The notes below the pieces were generated by a model that was not told the DNA's origin, did no database searches, and saw nothing but the letters and a program-made list of their open reading frames with translations. The position numbers and the translations under genes are program-made. This document shows positions 47,600 through 57,201 of a stretch of DNA of 64,000 nt, piece after piece. Position 1 is the first letter of the stretch. Each line of letters begins with the position of its first letter. Source of the DNA: Propionivibrio dicarboxylicus (GTDB lineage: Bacteria > Pseudomonadota > Gammaproteobacteria > Burkholderiales > Rhodocyclaceae); contig NZ_FNCY01000003.1 in NCBI RefSeq assembly GCF_900099695.1, positions 227,022-291,021 of the forward strand, read 5' to 3'.

Positions 47600-47973
47600 A
47601 CGAGCTACATTTCATTTTCAAAGTCAGGCAGCACCTGAACCGGGGACTGTACGAAATGCGCCCCGAGACTTCGGATCGTCTCGCCATGGCCAGAAAAATG
47701 GCGCTTGCTCATCAAAGGCAAAGCGCTTCCAAATCCGTGCTGGCTGCGGCGGGAGGCTACTTCCAGATGCAGCTTGAAGGCATGCGGATCAGGCAGTTCG
47801 TCGCCGCACTCACGCTGGCAGCCTGCGTCGTCACCGCCTCGTTCTGGATCGCGGATCAACGCGTCAACGAACTCAGCGAGATCGACAGCGCGCTGCTATC
47901 CGATGATCTTCCGGTTGGCGCCTTTATTGACAAGGGCTTTTCTGAATGGCTCAAGCAGGTTTCGCCGCAGTAG
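47596..47973 (+). CDS. DUF3619 family protein
   Basis: 125-residue protein of a betaproteobacterial family (MNELHFIFKVRQHLNRGLYEMRPETSDRLAMARKMAL), with one membrane helix at about residues 72-92 (FVAALTLAACVVTASFWIAD) and a C-terminal part outside. Its place right after a sigma factor, and its one-span topology with a short cytoplasmic N-terminal region, would suit an anti-sigma role. That is inference. Confidence 0.85.
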   Translation: MNELHFIFKVRQHLNRGLYEMRPETSDRLAMARKMALAHQRQSASKSVLAAAGGYFQMQLEGMRIRQFVAALTLAACVVTASFWIADQRVNELSEIDSALLSDDLPVGAFIDKGFSEWLKQVSPQ

Positions 47974-48500
47974 TACTCATCGGCATCCTCATTTCAATTC
48001 CGGCAGGGGCGGCACCGTCCAATCCGGCGTTGATGGCCACCCCTCCGCAACCAAAATGGAGCGAACTGGCGGTTACGCAAAAGATAGTGCTGGCCCCGCT
48101 CAGTGATGACTGGGACGCCATGGAGAACTACCGTCAGAAAAAATGGCTGAGCATCGCGGCACGCTTTTCTGAGATGGCGCCGGAGGAAAAGCGCCGCATT
48201 CAGGTTCAAATGCAGTCCTGGGACAAACTCTCTCCGGAAGAGCGTAGAACGGCTCGGGAGAACTTCAAGACCGCCAGCAAGCTTCCCACCGAGAAAAAAC
48301 AGCAACTGAAGCAGATGTGGGAAGAGTACTCCAGTCTTCCCGACGCTGAAAAAGAAAAATTGAAGCAGATGGCAGAAGGCCAGATAACAGCCAAGCCAGC
48401 CAGACCGGCTCAGTTGCCTGCAGCAACCCCGACGCCCCCCACCTCTTCGATACCTGTGTCGACTGACAACGCGATAGCGGAAGCCGGCAGCAAACAATAA
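47946..48500 (+). CDS. DUF3106 family periplasmic protein
   Basis: 184 residues. Signal peptide (AAVVLIGILISIPAGAA), then repeats of a W-x-x-L/F...P-E-E-R/K-R unit (ARFSEMAPEEKRRIQVQMQSWDKLSPEERRTARENFKTASKLPTEKKQQL) typical of DUF3106, then a Pro/Ala-rich tail. The helical repeats resemble those of Spy/CpxP-like periplasmic proteins. It overlaps the DUF3619 gene by 28 bases. Confidence 0.87.
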   Translation: MAQAGFAAVVLIGILISIPAGAAPSNPALMATPPQPKWSELAVTQKIVLAPLSDDWDAMENYRQKKWLSIAARFSEMAPEEKRRIQVQMQSWDKLSPEERRTARENFKTASKLPTEKKQQLKQMWEEYSSLPDAEKEKLKQMAEGQITAKPARPAQLPAATPTPPTSSIPVSTDNAIAEAGSKQ

Positions 48501-48928
48501 TGTTGCTGCCTGGTTTTCCTCGCCCACCTGGGATCGCCAGACGACTCGCCGGAATGTGCTACGAAGCGCTCTTGGTTCTCGCCTTGTTGGCGGCGACGCT
48601 TCTATTACCCCATTTGCTTGTCGGCGCTTTTCTGCACCGTGTCGCCGCACCATTTACCCTGTGGATTCAGGTGTTTGCAACACTACTCGTCTATTTCGTC
48701 TGGTTCTGGAGCGCGGGAAGGCGCACGCTGGCGATGAAAACCTGGAAAATCCGCATCGTCGCCAGCGACGGTTCCGACCTTCGGCCGGCACAAGCGCTAC
48801 TGCGCTACCTGCTGTGCTGGCCATCGTTCCTGCTCGGCGGCATCGGCATTCTATGGGGATTCATCGACCGCGACCGTCAATTCCTGCATGACAGACTCGC
48901 CGGAACACGGCTAATTGGCGAACGCTGA
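48500..48928 (+). CDS. RDD-family membrane protein
   Basis: 142 residues with three hydrophobic helices. RDD features are the early GIARRLAGMCYEALLV and the closing DRDRQFLHDRLAGTRLI. Its start overlaps the DUF3106 stop (TAATG). It ends back-to-back with lptG: the bases TGATCA at 48926-48931 give both stop codons. Confidence 0.88.
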   Translation: MLLPGFPRPPGIARRLAGMCYEALLVLALLAATLLLPHLLVGAFLHRVAAPFTLWIQVFATLLVYFVWFWSAGRRTLAMKTWKIRIVASDGSDLRPAQALLRYLLCWPSFLLGGIGILWGFIDRDRQFLHDRLAGTRLIGER

Positions 48929-50002
48929 TCAGCGACGCTCCATCCACCAGATCATCCCGGAGGCCGCCAACATGAACAGCGCCGACGGGGCAAGTGCGCT
49001 GAGTAGCGGCGACCAACTATTGATGGCGCCAAGATTCGAGAACAAGCCGTTCAGCATGTGGAACAGCACGCCAATCATCACGCCGGAGAAGATTTTCAGG
49101 CTGACGCCGCTCACACGGTTGTGGGTATACCCAAAGGGCAAGGCCAGCGCCACCATGACCAACGCAGCCAAGGGATAGATGATTTTCTTCCACAAGGCAA
49201 TTTCGTACCGCTGCGTTTTCTGAGCGTTCTCGGACAGATGCCGGACATAGGCCGTCAAGTGCAGCAAGGACATGCGCTCCGGTGCGATCATCAACACAGA
49301 CAAGATATCCGGATTGAGTGTCGACGGCCAAGCCATCGCCGGTTTGCGAAGCACTTCCGAACGCTCGCCATAGAGGACAGTTTGGACCACGTCGGTCAGT
49401 TCCCAACCTTTCGACGCCTGCAAACGCCCACCGCGAGCTTCGGTAACCGACTTCAGGCGCGCATTCTTGTCAAAATCGTAGATGCGAATCCCTTCCAACT
49501 GATTGTCCGGCAAGACGGAACGCACATTGACAAAACTACGCTCATCCTTAAGCCACAGGCCGCTGCGCAACTCTTGCCCAACCGTCTGCCCGCGCTCTCT
49601 TAAGCGAAGTTGCTGCGCCGCTCTCTCACTTGATGGCACCACGGCTTCGCCGATCACGAATATCGCCACGGCGAAAACCAGCGCCACTTGGAACAACACC
49701 ACCAGCAACCGCCCGGTCGACAACCCTGATGCGCGCAAAACGGTAATTTCGGAATGACGCGCGAGCGCCGACAGCGAGTAAAGCGCGCCAATCAGCACGG
49801 CGATTGGCATCAATTCATAGACACGCCCAGGCAACCGCAAACCAACATAGATCAGCGCGTGGTGCCACTGATAATTACCCTGGCCGACATTTTTCACCTC
49901 CCCGACCATGTCGAAAAAACTGAACAGGGCCAGGAATCCGGCAAGAACCAGAATGATTGCGGCGGAAACCTCCCGCGCCAGATAACGACGGTAGATTTTC
50001 AT
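48929..50002 (-). CDS. lptG: LPS export permease LptG
   Basis: 357-residue inner-membrane subunit of the LptB2FGC lipopolysaccharide extractor. Six membrane helices flank a periplasmic beta-jellyroll (about 110-260). Family motifs: ELMPIAVLIGALYSLSALARHSEITVLRASG and the C-terminal KIFSGVMIGVLFHMLN. Its ATG overlaps the lptF stop by 4 bases. Confidence 0.95.
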   Translation of the reverse strand: MKIYRRYLAREVSAAIILVLAGFLALFSFFDMVGEVKNVGQGNYQWHHALIYVGLRLPGRVYELMPIAVLIGALYSLSALARHSEITVLRASGLSTGRLLVVLFQVALVFAVAIFVIGEAVVPSSERAAQQLRLRERGQTVGQELRSGLWLKDERSFVNVRSVLPDNQLEGIRIYDFDKNARLKSVTEARGGRLQASKGWELTDVVQTVLYGERSEVLRKPAMAWPSTLNPDILSVLMIAPERMSLLHLTAYVRHLSENAQKTQRYEIALWKKIIYPLAALVMVALALPFGYTHNRVSGVSLKIFSGVMIGVLFHMLNGLFSNLGAINSWSPLLSALAPSALFMLAASGMIWWMERR

Positions 50003-51078
50003 CGCAAAAACCGTAATACGGACAACACGGCGATCCGCCGGAAAAAGAGCAAGGGCAACAAACCGAGCATTAAGAGATGAACGCCCACCACCCCGACGGC
50101 AAAGGAAATCCTGCCACTGGCAACCCAAGCCTGGCTGATCGTCAGGAGATTGTTGTAGAGCAGATAGGCAAACAGGGCGAGCAGCATGTTGGCCGAACGC
50201 CCGGCTCTTGGATTGACAAACGACAACGGAATTGCGAGCAACGCCAGAACAACGGCAGAAATGGGAGCGCCGAGCCGCCAGAGCAGTTCCGCCAGATGCC
50301 CCGGCTGGCCGCTTCGCATCAGATCCAGCGTCGGCATATTTCCTGGACTGACCTCGACGCCCCGCGATTCCTTCGTCTCGATACGAACCGCATATTTCCC
50401 GTACTCGAGAATCCGGAACTCGCGATCGCCCGGCTCGATTTCATAGCGCCGACCGTTCTCGAGCACGACAAAACGATCGCCGTTAGCCGAAAACTCCTGA
50501 TGACCGGTCGCCGCCATGGTCACACCGACGCGCCGGTTTTGCACGGAACTGACGAAAACGTTCTTGACGTAGCTTTCATCATCGGCTACGGCCTCGACAA
50601 AAATAACCCGATCCCCCGAGGACGATTCCTGGAAAGCGCCCGGCGTTGCCTGCCCGGCATCCTTGCGTGTATTCAACGCCCCGCGATATTCGGCACTCTT
50701 CGACAGCGCCCAGGGAGAAACGAACAAGGCCAAAGCACCGATAGCGATCACCAACGGGAACATGAAAACCAGTACCGGCCGGATCCACGCACGCAATGAC
50801 AATCCAGACGAAAACCAGACAACCATTTCCGAGTCGCGGTAGCAGCGCGACAAAGTCAGCAATATCGCGACAAACGAAGACAGCGACAGCAGGGTCGGAA
50901 TATAGTTAATGGCTGAAAAACCGAGCAGGGCGGCAACCGCTTCAGGGATGATCGAGCCTTGCGCAGCCTCGCCAAGTAAGCGAATCAACTGGGTCGTCAC
51001 GAGGATAGCAAAGAGCGCCACGAAGACACCGGCCGCCGCTTGGGTGAATTCGCGCCGCGTGGCGCGCTGGAAGATCAT
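49999..51078 (-). CDS. lptF: LPS export permease LptF
   Basis: 359-residue partner of LptG with the same six-helix plus jellyroll plan (MIFQRATRREFTQAAAGVFVALFAILVTTQLIRLLG; YRDSEMVVWFSSGLSLRAWIRPVL). It is divergent from pepA across a 74-base gap, the order known from many gamma- and betaproteobacteria. Confidence 0.95.
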   Translation of the reverse strand: MIFQRATRREFTQAAAGVFVALFAILVTTQLIRLLGEAAQGSIIPEAVAALLGFSAINYIPTLLSLSSFVAILLTLSRCYRDSEMVVWFSSGLSLRAWIRPVLVFMFPLVIAIGALALFVSPWALSKSAEYRGALNTRKDAGQATPGAFQESSSGDRVIFVEAVADDESYVKNVFVSSVQNRRVGVTMAATGHQEFSANGDRFVVLENGRRYEIEPGDREFRILEYGKYAVRIETKESRGVEVSPGNMPTLDLMRSGQPGHLAELLWRLGAPISAVVLALLAIPLSFVNPRAGRSANMLLALFAYLLYNNLLTISQAWVASGRISFAVGVVGVHLLMLGLLPLLFFRRIAVLSVLRFLR

Positions 51079-51081
51079 GTT

Positions 51082-51111
51082 TTGACTTTAGCGAAAAACA
51101 ACGGGGATAAT
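51082..51111 (+). promoter_or_regulatory. Sigma-70 promoter of pepA
   Basis: TTGACT, an 18-base spacer and GATAAT, ending 41 bases before the pepA GTG. It lies in the short gap shared with lptF. Confidence 0.7.
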
Positions 51112-51152
51112 CGACCCCTGACGACAATCCGAGCCATCGAAGGAGCGAAGCG

Positions 51153-52655
51153 GTGGAATTTAGCATAAAAAGCGCCTCCCTGGACATACAACCGAGCGCC
51201 TGCACTGTTGTAGGCGTGTTCGAATCGGGCCTTCTGGCAGGAATCGCGAAGGAACTCGACACAATCTGCGGCAACGCACTAAGCAAGCTCGTCGAAGGCG
51301 GCGATTTCGAGGGGCGGTCCGGCACCAGCCTGATGCTGCACCACGTCCCCTCCTGTCCGAGCGAGCGGATTTTGTTGATCGGACTCGGCAAAGCCAAGAC
51401 ATTTCGCGACAAAGACTACTGTGCGGCGATCCGTACCGCCTTCAAGGCGCTACGTGAAAGTGGCGCTGCCGATGCTGCCCTGACACTCACCGCGCTTCCA
51501 TTACGCAAGCGCAGTGCCGCCTGGAAAATCCGACAGGCAGCGATGATTTCGCAAGAAATCGCCTATCGTTTCGACCGATTCAAGAGCAAGAAAAACGACA
51601 AAGTCCCCACGCTAAACAGCGTGGTCCTGCTGGTAGACAGCCGCAAGGAAATTCCCGCGGCAGAATCGGCGTTGGCCCAAGGACTCGCGATCGGCGCCGG
51701 CGTCAGCCTCGCACGTGACCTTGGCAACACGCCGGGAAACGTATGCACCCCCGACCACCTGGCCGAGACCGCCCGCCAATTGGCGCTCGAACACTCGCTC
51801 GGCTGCGACATACTTGAACGTGCCGAGATTGAAAAACTCGGCATGAACGCATTCCTGTCGGTCGCACGCGGATCGCACCAGCCGTCAAAATTCATCGTTC
51901 TGGAGTACAACGGTACCGACAGCGCCAAAAATCGAAAGCCGGTGGTGTTTATCGGCAAGGGCATCACCTTCGATTCGGGCGGCATTTCGCTCAAGCCCGG
52001 CGAGGGCATGGACGAAATGAAGTACGACATGTGCGGCGCGGCCAGCGTGCTTGGCGCGCTCAAGGCAGTGGCGCAGATGAAACTCCCGCTGCGACTCGTC
52101 ATCATTGTTCCGACCACCGAAAACATGCCGGGCGGCAACGCCAGCAAACCGGGGGACATCGTCACATCGATGTCGGGACAAACCATCGAGATCCTCAACA
52201 CCGACGCAGAAGGCCGACTCATTCTTTGCGACGCGCTGAGTTACGCCGAACGTTTCAAGCCGGATGCCGTCATCGACGTCGCTACGCTCACCGGTGCCTG
52301 CGTCATCGCATTAGGCCATGTGGCCAGCGGTCTTTTCGCCAACGACGATGATTTGGCGGACGACCTGCGCAAGGCCGGTGACCATGCCCTTGATCGGGTG
52401 TGGCAGTTGCCGCTCTGGGAGGATTATCAGGAACAACTGAAGAGCAATTTTGCCGACATGGCCAACATCGGCGGCCGTCCGGGTGGCAGCATCACCGCGG
52501 CGTGTTTTCTCTCGCGCTTTGCCGAAAAATTCGACTGGGCGCATCTCGACATCGCCGGAACTGCGTGGAAATCGGGCGCCGACAAAGGCGCGACCGGACG
52601 CCCAGTCCCGCTTCTGGTTCACTATCTGCTCGGCCGCGCGGGGAAACTCGATTGA
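51153..52655 (+). CDS. pepA: Leucyl aminopeptidase (cytosol aminopeptidase)
   Basis: 500-residue M17 metallopeptidase, usually a hexamer with two metal ions. Metal and active-site motifs: GKGITFDSGGISLKPGEGMDEMKYDM and NTDAEGRLILCDALSYAE. The N-terminal macro-like domain covers about 1-160. GTG start with AGGAG 7 bases upstream. In E. coli PepA also binds DNA in Xer recombination. Coupled to holC. Confidence 0.97.
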   Translation: MEFSIKSASLDIQPSACTVVGVFESGLLAGIAKELDTICGNALSKLVEGGDFEGRSGTSLMLHHVPSCPSERILLIGLGKAKTFRDKDYCAAIRTAFKALRESGAADAALTLTALPLRKRSAAWKIRQAAMISQEIAYRFDRFKSKKNDKVPTLNSVVLLVDSRKEIPAAESALAQGLAIGAGVSLARDLGNTPGNVCTPDHLAETARQLALEHSLGCDILERAEIEKLGMNAFLSVARGSHQPSKFIVLEYNGTDSAKNRKPVVFIGKGITFDSGGISLKPGEGMDEMKYDMCGAASVLGALKAVAQMKLPLRLVIIVPTTENMPGGNASKPGDIVTSMSGQTIEILNTDAEGRLILCDALSYAERFKPDAVIDVATLTGACVIALGHVASGLFANDDDLADDLRKAGDHALDRVWQLPLWEDYQEQLKSNFADMANIGGRPGGSITAACFLSRFAEKFDWAHLDIAGTAWKSGADKGATGRPVPLLVHYLLGRAGKLD

Positions 52656-53080
52656 CCCAAGTCTTTTTTTATCACAACGCCACGGATCGGCTCAACGCCG
52701 TCGCCGCCCTGATCGGTAAAGCGGCACAGCAAAAAAAAGCGCTGCTGGTGTACGCGCCCGACCCGCAAATTGCCGACGCGATCGACCGGCAACTCTGGGT
52801 TCAGCACCCGACCGGTTTCGTTCCACACGTCCGCGCTCAGTCCCCTCTCGCTTCCGAAACCCTTGTCGTCATTGCCGACACGCTTGAACACGCATCTCAA
52901 AGTCAGCGGCTGTTCAATCTTTCCCGCGAGATTCCGCCAGGATTTTCCCGATTTGCCAGTCTCATCGAAGTTGTCGGCCAGGATGACGAAGATCGCCTGG
53001 CGGGGCGCGAACGCGTGAAGTTCTACAAGGATCGCGGCTATGAAATCCAGTTCATCGACCTCGAGGAGAAACAGCGATGA
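52652..53080 (+). CDS. holC: DNA polymerase III chi subunit
   Basis: 142-residue chi subunit linking the clamp loader to SSB. It starts at TTG 52652 (TTGA overlap with the pepA stop): LTQVFFYHNATDRLNAVAALIGKA is the family N-terminus. GYEIQFID near the end is also typical. Position after pepA is the standard one. Confidence 0.93.
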   Translation: MTQVFFYHNATDRLNAVAALIGKAAQQKKALLVYAPDPQIADAIDRQLWVQHPTGFVPHVRAQSPLASETLVVIADTLEHASQSQRLFNLSREIPPGFSRFASLIEVVGQDDEDRLAGRERVKFYKDRGYEIQFIDLEEKQR

Positions 53081-53520
53081 GCGACACCCTCGACGTGCTT
53101 GATCGAACCAACTCATTGATCAGAAGGCGTCGCACCTTCATCGCCGCAAAGCCGGCGGCAACGCCGAGCACACCTCAGACCGCATCACCGATACCCGAAG
53201 ACGAAGACATTCCAACGCTGACCGATGTCGTTTCGCCAGAGGCCGCCATTTCAGAACCTCGAAGCGAACGCCTCGACGAAACTCAAGTCACGCTTCTCGC
53301 TTCGGAAATCGCACACGCCTTCGGAGAACAGCTCGCCAAGTCCCTGCCCACGCTGATCGAAGCAGCCTTGCTGCAAACAGGAAAAGAACTTGGCTCAGGA
53401 GTTTCGACGGTCATGGAAAACGCACTGCGCGACTTCCTGTCGCGTCGCCGCCAATTGCACCTGCCTCTCGACGAACAGGCAGAGGACGACCACCGCCAGA
53501 ACCGCCCGCCAGCCTCCTAG
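53077..53520 (+). CDS. Conserved-looking protein of unknown function after holC
   Basis: 147 residues, translationally coupled to holC (ATGA). It begins MSDTLDVLDRTNSLIRRRRTFIA, has a Pro/Thr/Ser-rich low-complexity middle (about 25-70), then an amphipathic helical part (LLASEIAHAFGEQLAKSLPTLIEAALLQTGKELG). No membrane helix. The position suggests a replication- or SSB-associated role, but that is guesswork. Confidence 0.7.
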   Translation: MSDTLDVLDRTNSLIRRRRTFIAAKPAATPSTPQTASPIPEDEDIPTLTDVVSPEAAISEPRSERLDETQVTLLASEIAHAFGEQLAKSLPTLIEAALLQTGKELGSGVSTVMENALRDFLSRRRQLHLPLDEQAEDDHRQNRPPAS

Positions 53521-54482
53521 GCCGGCAAAGGCGCCGGGGCCAACGGCGAACGTCCGGAGTAAAGATAGTTTTCGCAGCGATCCACATATTCGCGCATGCT
53601 TTTCGGCATCGGGGTACGCGCTCTTGCGATATAAAAAATCAGATCGCGGCCATTACGGATCAACTGCAACCCATCAGAAATATTGTGCTTATGCGGCGGT
53701 TCATCCGGTTCGGGATGACGCGGCGCAAAGTTGGCCAGACGCTCCGACGCAGTAACGAGCCGAGCCCAAACGTCGAAGATATTCGGATCGGTCCGCAAAA
53801 TCTCGGCTTTGATTTTGGCGGCGTCCACCAAATCAACGATGGGGCCCGCGATTCCTTCAAACGCATCAATTCTGGTAAAAGTCTCCACCATCGCCTGCCC
53901 GATGCGATCGATATCGCGCATGCTCTGACCGATCTTGATGTAGCGACTTTCGTAGAACTCCTCGATCGGGATCGAGAAGGCACGGAAGGGTTCCCCCCAG
54001 AGTTCGTCGATGCCCTCTTCTCCACTTCGGTGCAGCACCGAATGCCCGAGCTCCATCGCCTCCATCAAACACTTGCCGCATTCGCGCATCAATGGATTGC
54101 TGCTCTGGATCTCGATCCCGTCTGCTTGCAACTCGACCAGTTTGCGGAAAATATCGGTTGCCCGGTTAAACAGCGCTCCCGCCAACATCGCCGATTTCAC
54201 TCTACGGCGCGCGGGGTCGTTTTCTTCTTCGAAGCTCTTGCGCGCTTCTGCGAGCCGCGAGCCAGGCACATTCAATCCATGTTCGGTATGATTGAAGAGC
54301 CGCCGCGTCAAGGCTTCAATCAGGCGCTTGCGCGCCTCCAGCGTATTGGCGGGAACCGGATAGGTCTTGATCCAGTAGCCGTCGTAGAAGACGCGCTCCT
54401 GACCCTCAATAATGCGACGCGTTCCTTCCGGAGGAATATCTTCGGAAGACTCGCCTTGTTTGATGATCGAATCCTGTGTCAT
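53517..54482 (-). CDS. Protein of unknown function, 321 residues
   Basis: Mostly helical cytoplasmic protein with no signal or membrane segment. N-terminal part RRIIEGQERVFYDGYWIKTYPVPANTLEARKRLIEALTRRLFNHTEHGLN, then long helices and FSIPIEEFYESRYIKIGQSMRDIDRIGQAM. It converges with the previous gene and shares its stop bases (53517-53520). I do not recognise a family; gene-like codon use and length make it surely real. Confidence 0.8.
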   Translation of the reverse strand: MTQDSIIKQGESSEDIPPEGTRRIIEGQERVFYDGYWIKTYPVPANTLEARKRLIEALTRRLFNHTEHGLNVPGSRLAEARKSFEEENDPARRRVKSAMLAGALFNRATDIFRKLVELQADGIEIQSSNPLMRECGKCLMEAMELGHSVLHRSGEEGIDELWGEPFRAFSIPIEEFYESRYIKIGQSMRDIDRIGQAMVETFTRIDAFEGIAGPIVDLVDAAKIKAEILRTDPNIFDVWARLVTASERLANFAPRHPEPDEPPHKHNISDGLQLIRNGRDLIFYIARARTPMPKSMREYVDRCENYLYSGRSPLAPAPLPA

Positions 54483-54615
54483 GGTCGCGGATTATCTCCT
54501 CGATTTCCCTACCGAAGCAAGATCACTCTCTCACCGCCGACATTGCCGGAACCATACGAAAAAGGCAATGTCTTCCCGCCTTACATTGATTACAGATTAC
54601 CCGCCCAGGTTCCCG

Positions 54616-55506
54616 ATGAACGCCCCCTCGCATCACGACAGACTTCCGCCGGCCGGATTCATGCTGCTTGCAGCGCTTGCGCTTGGATGGGGGCTCAACT
54701 GGCCGATCATGAAAATTGTTCTGTCGGAAGTGCCGCCGCTTTACTTTCGTGCCATCAGCCTGATCCTGGGCGGCGGCGGCTTGATTGGCATAGCCCGAGC
54801 AAGCGGATACTCGATCGCCATTCCCCCCGGACAATTCAAAGCCGTCGCGCAGTTGTCCCTGTTCAATATCGTCGGCTGGAACGTCTTCGCCATCTATGGC
54901 GTATCCCTGCTCCCTTCGGGCCGCGCCGCCCTGCTCGGATTCACCATGCCGGTGTGGGGCGCCATCCTCTCGGTACTGATCCTCGGCGAGCGGCTGAACT
55001 TCCGACGCGTGGCAGCACTTATCCTCGGACTTTCCGGCATCGTCGCTCTGATGGGCGGAAGTATTTCCGGATTTCTCGAAGCACCGGCAGGTATCGCCTG
55101 CATGTTGGCGGCAGCCTGGAGTTGGGCCTTCGGCATCGTGCTGTTCAAACGCCGGCAGGTCCCTATGCCAACAACGGCCCTAACCGGCTGGACAATGCTT
55201 CTCGGCGGGATTCCTCTGCTCATTGCCGCCCTGCCGCTTGAGACAGCCCGTCTTTCTGTTCCGAGTTTCTGGCCGGCCGCGGGCGTCGCTTACAACACGA
55301 TCATCGCCTTCATGTTCTGTTACTGGGCATGGAACAAGATCGTGCTGATGGTCCCGGTGTCCGTCTCTTCATTATCATCGCTAGCGACACCGCTGATCGG
55401 CGTCATCAGCGGTATGCTCATCCTCGGCGAGCCCATCGGAGCGCAGGAACTCATTGCTGCGGCACTCATCTTGTCCGCTGTTGCGACCGTTTCAATCCGA
55501 CGCTAA
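54616..55506 (+). CDS. EamA/DMT-family transporter
   Basis: 296 residues, ten helices in two EamA units (LLAALALGWGLNWPIMKIVLSEVPPLYFRAISLILGG). The second unit ends with VSVSSLSSLATPLIGVISGMLILGEPIGAQE. Probably exports amino acids or other metabolites. The start at 54616 gives the standard short N-terminus. No operon partners. Confidence 0.88.
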   Translation: MNAPSHHDRLPPAGFMLLAALALGWGLNWPIMKIVLSEVPPLYFRAISLILGGGGLIGIARASGYSIAIPPGQFKAVAQLSLFNIVGWNVFAIYGVSLLPSGRAALLGFTMPVWGAILSVLILGERLNFRRVAALILGLSGIVALMGGSISGFLEAPAGIACMLAAAWSWAFGIVLFKRRQVPMPTTALTGWTMLLGGIPLLIAALPLETARLSVPSFWPAAGVAYNTIIAFMFCYWAWNKIVLMVPVSVSSLSSLATPLIGVISGMLILGEPIGAQELIAAALILSAVATVSIRR

Positions 55507-55513
55507 GCCACAC

Positions 55514-57124
55514 TCAGGCAACTGCCAGCGTCCTGTCTCCAAACTGGCAAATGCGATTGCGACCGCTCCGCTTCGCCTCATATAAAGCCTTATCGGCATC
55601 TGCGAGCGGCGAATCGATATTCGCCACGACACCTGAAAATGGCGCCACACCGATCGACACCGTAACATTCAACACTTCCCCTCCCTCCAATGGCAAGACA
55701 AGTTGCTCCACTGCTTTCCGCAACCGCTCAGCCACCTCAACCGCCAAGGGCAAATCAGTTTCCGGCAAGAATACGGCGAACTCCTCCCCGCCAAGGCGAC
55801 CGACGAAATCGGTTTCGCGCAGTGCGGTAGCGAACAACTGGCCTAGTTCACGAAGAACACGGTCGCCCATCTGGTGACCAAACGAGTCATTGACCCCCTT
55901 GAACTTATCAACATCAACCATCATGACCGATGTCATACTGGAGTAGCGGATGGCGCGCGCCAGTTCCCGCTCGGCCAGTGCCATGAACTGGCGACGCGTG
56001 TAAGTGCCGGTCAACGTATCAATCTGAGCCAATCGCTCCAGCTGATTCTCGATCGCTTTTCGATCGCTGATATCCTGGACAGTACCGAAAACGACGCGAT
56101 GTGCCGCGTCAAAAGTCGCCAGGGAACGCACGTCCTTGACTTGCCCGCTATCGACTGCGCGGATTTTGAATTCCATGTCAAACGGCACTTGCTGCCTTAT
56201 CAACCGGATCATTGCCCGATCAAGCATTTCGCGATACTCGGGAAGCGGAAATTTCTTGAGACCGTCATAATCCATCTGTGCGACGGCAATGCCATAGATG
56301 CGCGCGGCACCCTCGGAGCCAAGCACCCTATTCGTGTCGAGGTGCAACTCCCAATTCCCCGCACGTGACGCCAATTCAGCACGAACCAGACGGGCTTCAC
56401 TGACCCGAGCCGCCGCCTCCGAACAACGGGTTCGTTCTATATCAGCCTCCAGCGCCGTGTGCAGGCGGCGATTAACCATTAGCACCAAGCTGGAGGTCAG
56501 TGCGAACAATAGAAATTGATAGACAAGCAGTGAAAATGCGTCGTAATACCCCGCTTTGAAATAGTCGTTAGGTACCGGCAAAAATGCATAGGAAATAATC
56601 TTGCCGCAGTTGAGCAAGCAATAAAGACTCATCAGCCACCCGACCGGAGCCGTTCCGGGATAACGATCAGCGGGGACCCGGTACAACATGACCCAAGCGC
56701 ACTGCGCACATATGAGTGCGAAAAAGGCGGAAACGTTAATATTCCGGAGCATAATATTTGGCTCTTCATATCCATACGTCACATAACTCTGGATCGCCAG
56801 AAAAATAGTTAGTGCACTCAAGTGATAGAGCTGCGATATAACCCTCCCCACGTACCGACTCAATCCTTCATAAAACTGAAGGGCCCCTAAAATCAGTAAC
56901 ACACTACTACCCATATAGGATATGACGTCCGGGACAACTCCGCGCGCAACGATCGAAGCCAACGCGATACTCTCCAGATACATTGTCCTGAGCCAATAGA
57001 CTGTTTCCGGAAAGCGCGCTCGGTTGTATTGCCATAGCATCAGCAGTACGCCGAAACAAACGAATGAACTGACGACGTTCCCCATCAGCAGGGTACGCAT
57101 ATCCAGTAAATTGATAGGATGCAT
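55514..57124 (-). CDS. Membrane diguanylate cyclase with PAS and GGDEF domains
   Basis: 536 residues, same plan as the protein at 14245-15846: about seven N-terminal helices (1-215), a coiled linker, a PAS domain (about 240-370) and GGDEF. The active site is GGEEF (about 445-449), with the RETD inhibitory site 5 residues before it. Sequence similarity starts at residue 1 (both begin with M-x6-DMRTLL/LRTLL), so they are paralogues. It lies 77 bases after the HD-GYP regulator on the same strand and may be the fourth gene of that operon. A weak hairpin (57178-57194) lies between. Confidence 0.9.
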   Translation of the reverse strand: MHPINLLDMRTLLMGNVVSSFVCFGVLLMLWQYNRARFPETVYWLRTMYLESIALASIVARGVVPDVISYMGSSVLLILGALQFYEGLSRYVGRVISQLYHLSALTIFLAIQSYVTYGYEEPNIMLRNINVSAFFALICAQCAWVMLYRVPADRYPGTAPVGWLMSLYCLLNCGKIISYAFLPVPNDYFKAGYYDAFSLLVYQFLLFALTSSLVLMVNRRLHTALEADIERTRCSEAAARVSEARLVRAELASRAGNWELHLDTNRVLGSEGAARIYGIAVAQMDYDGLKKFPLPEYREMLDRAMIRLIRQQVPFDMEFKIRAVDSGQVKDVRSLATFDAAHRVVFGTVQDISDRKAIENQLERLAQIDTLTGTYTRRQFMALAERELARAIRYSSMTSVMMVDVDKFKGVNDSFGHQMGDRVLRELGQLFATALRETDFVGRLGGEEFAVFLPETDLPLAVEVAERLRKAVEQLVLPLEGGEVLNVTVSIGVAPFSGVVANIDSPLADADKALYEAKRSGRNRICQFGDRTLAVA

Positions 57125-57201
57125 GCGTCAATTATCTAAAAAGAAACTCGTTGTTAAGCGCCTCGACTTAAATTTGACAATGCCTTTAGCATTGAACAGG
57201 C

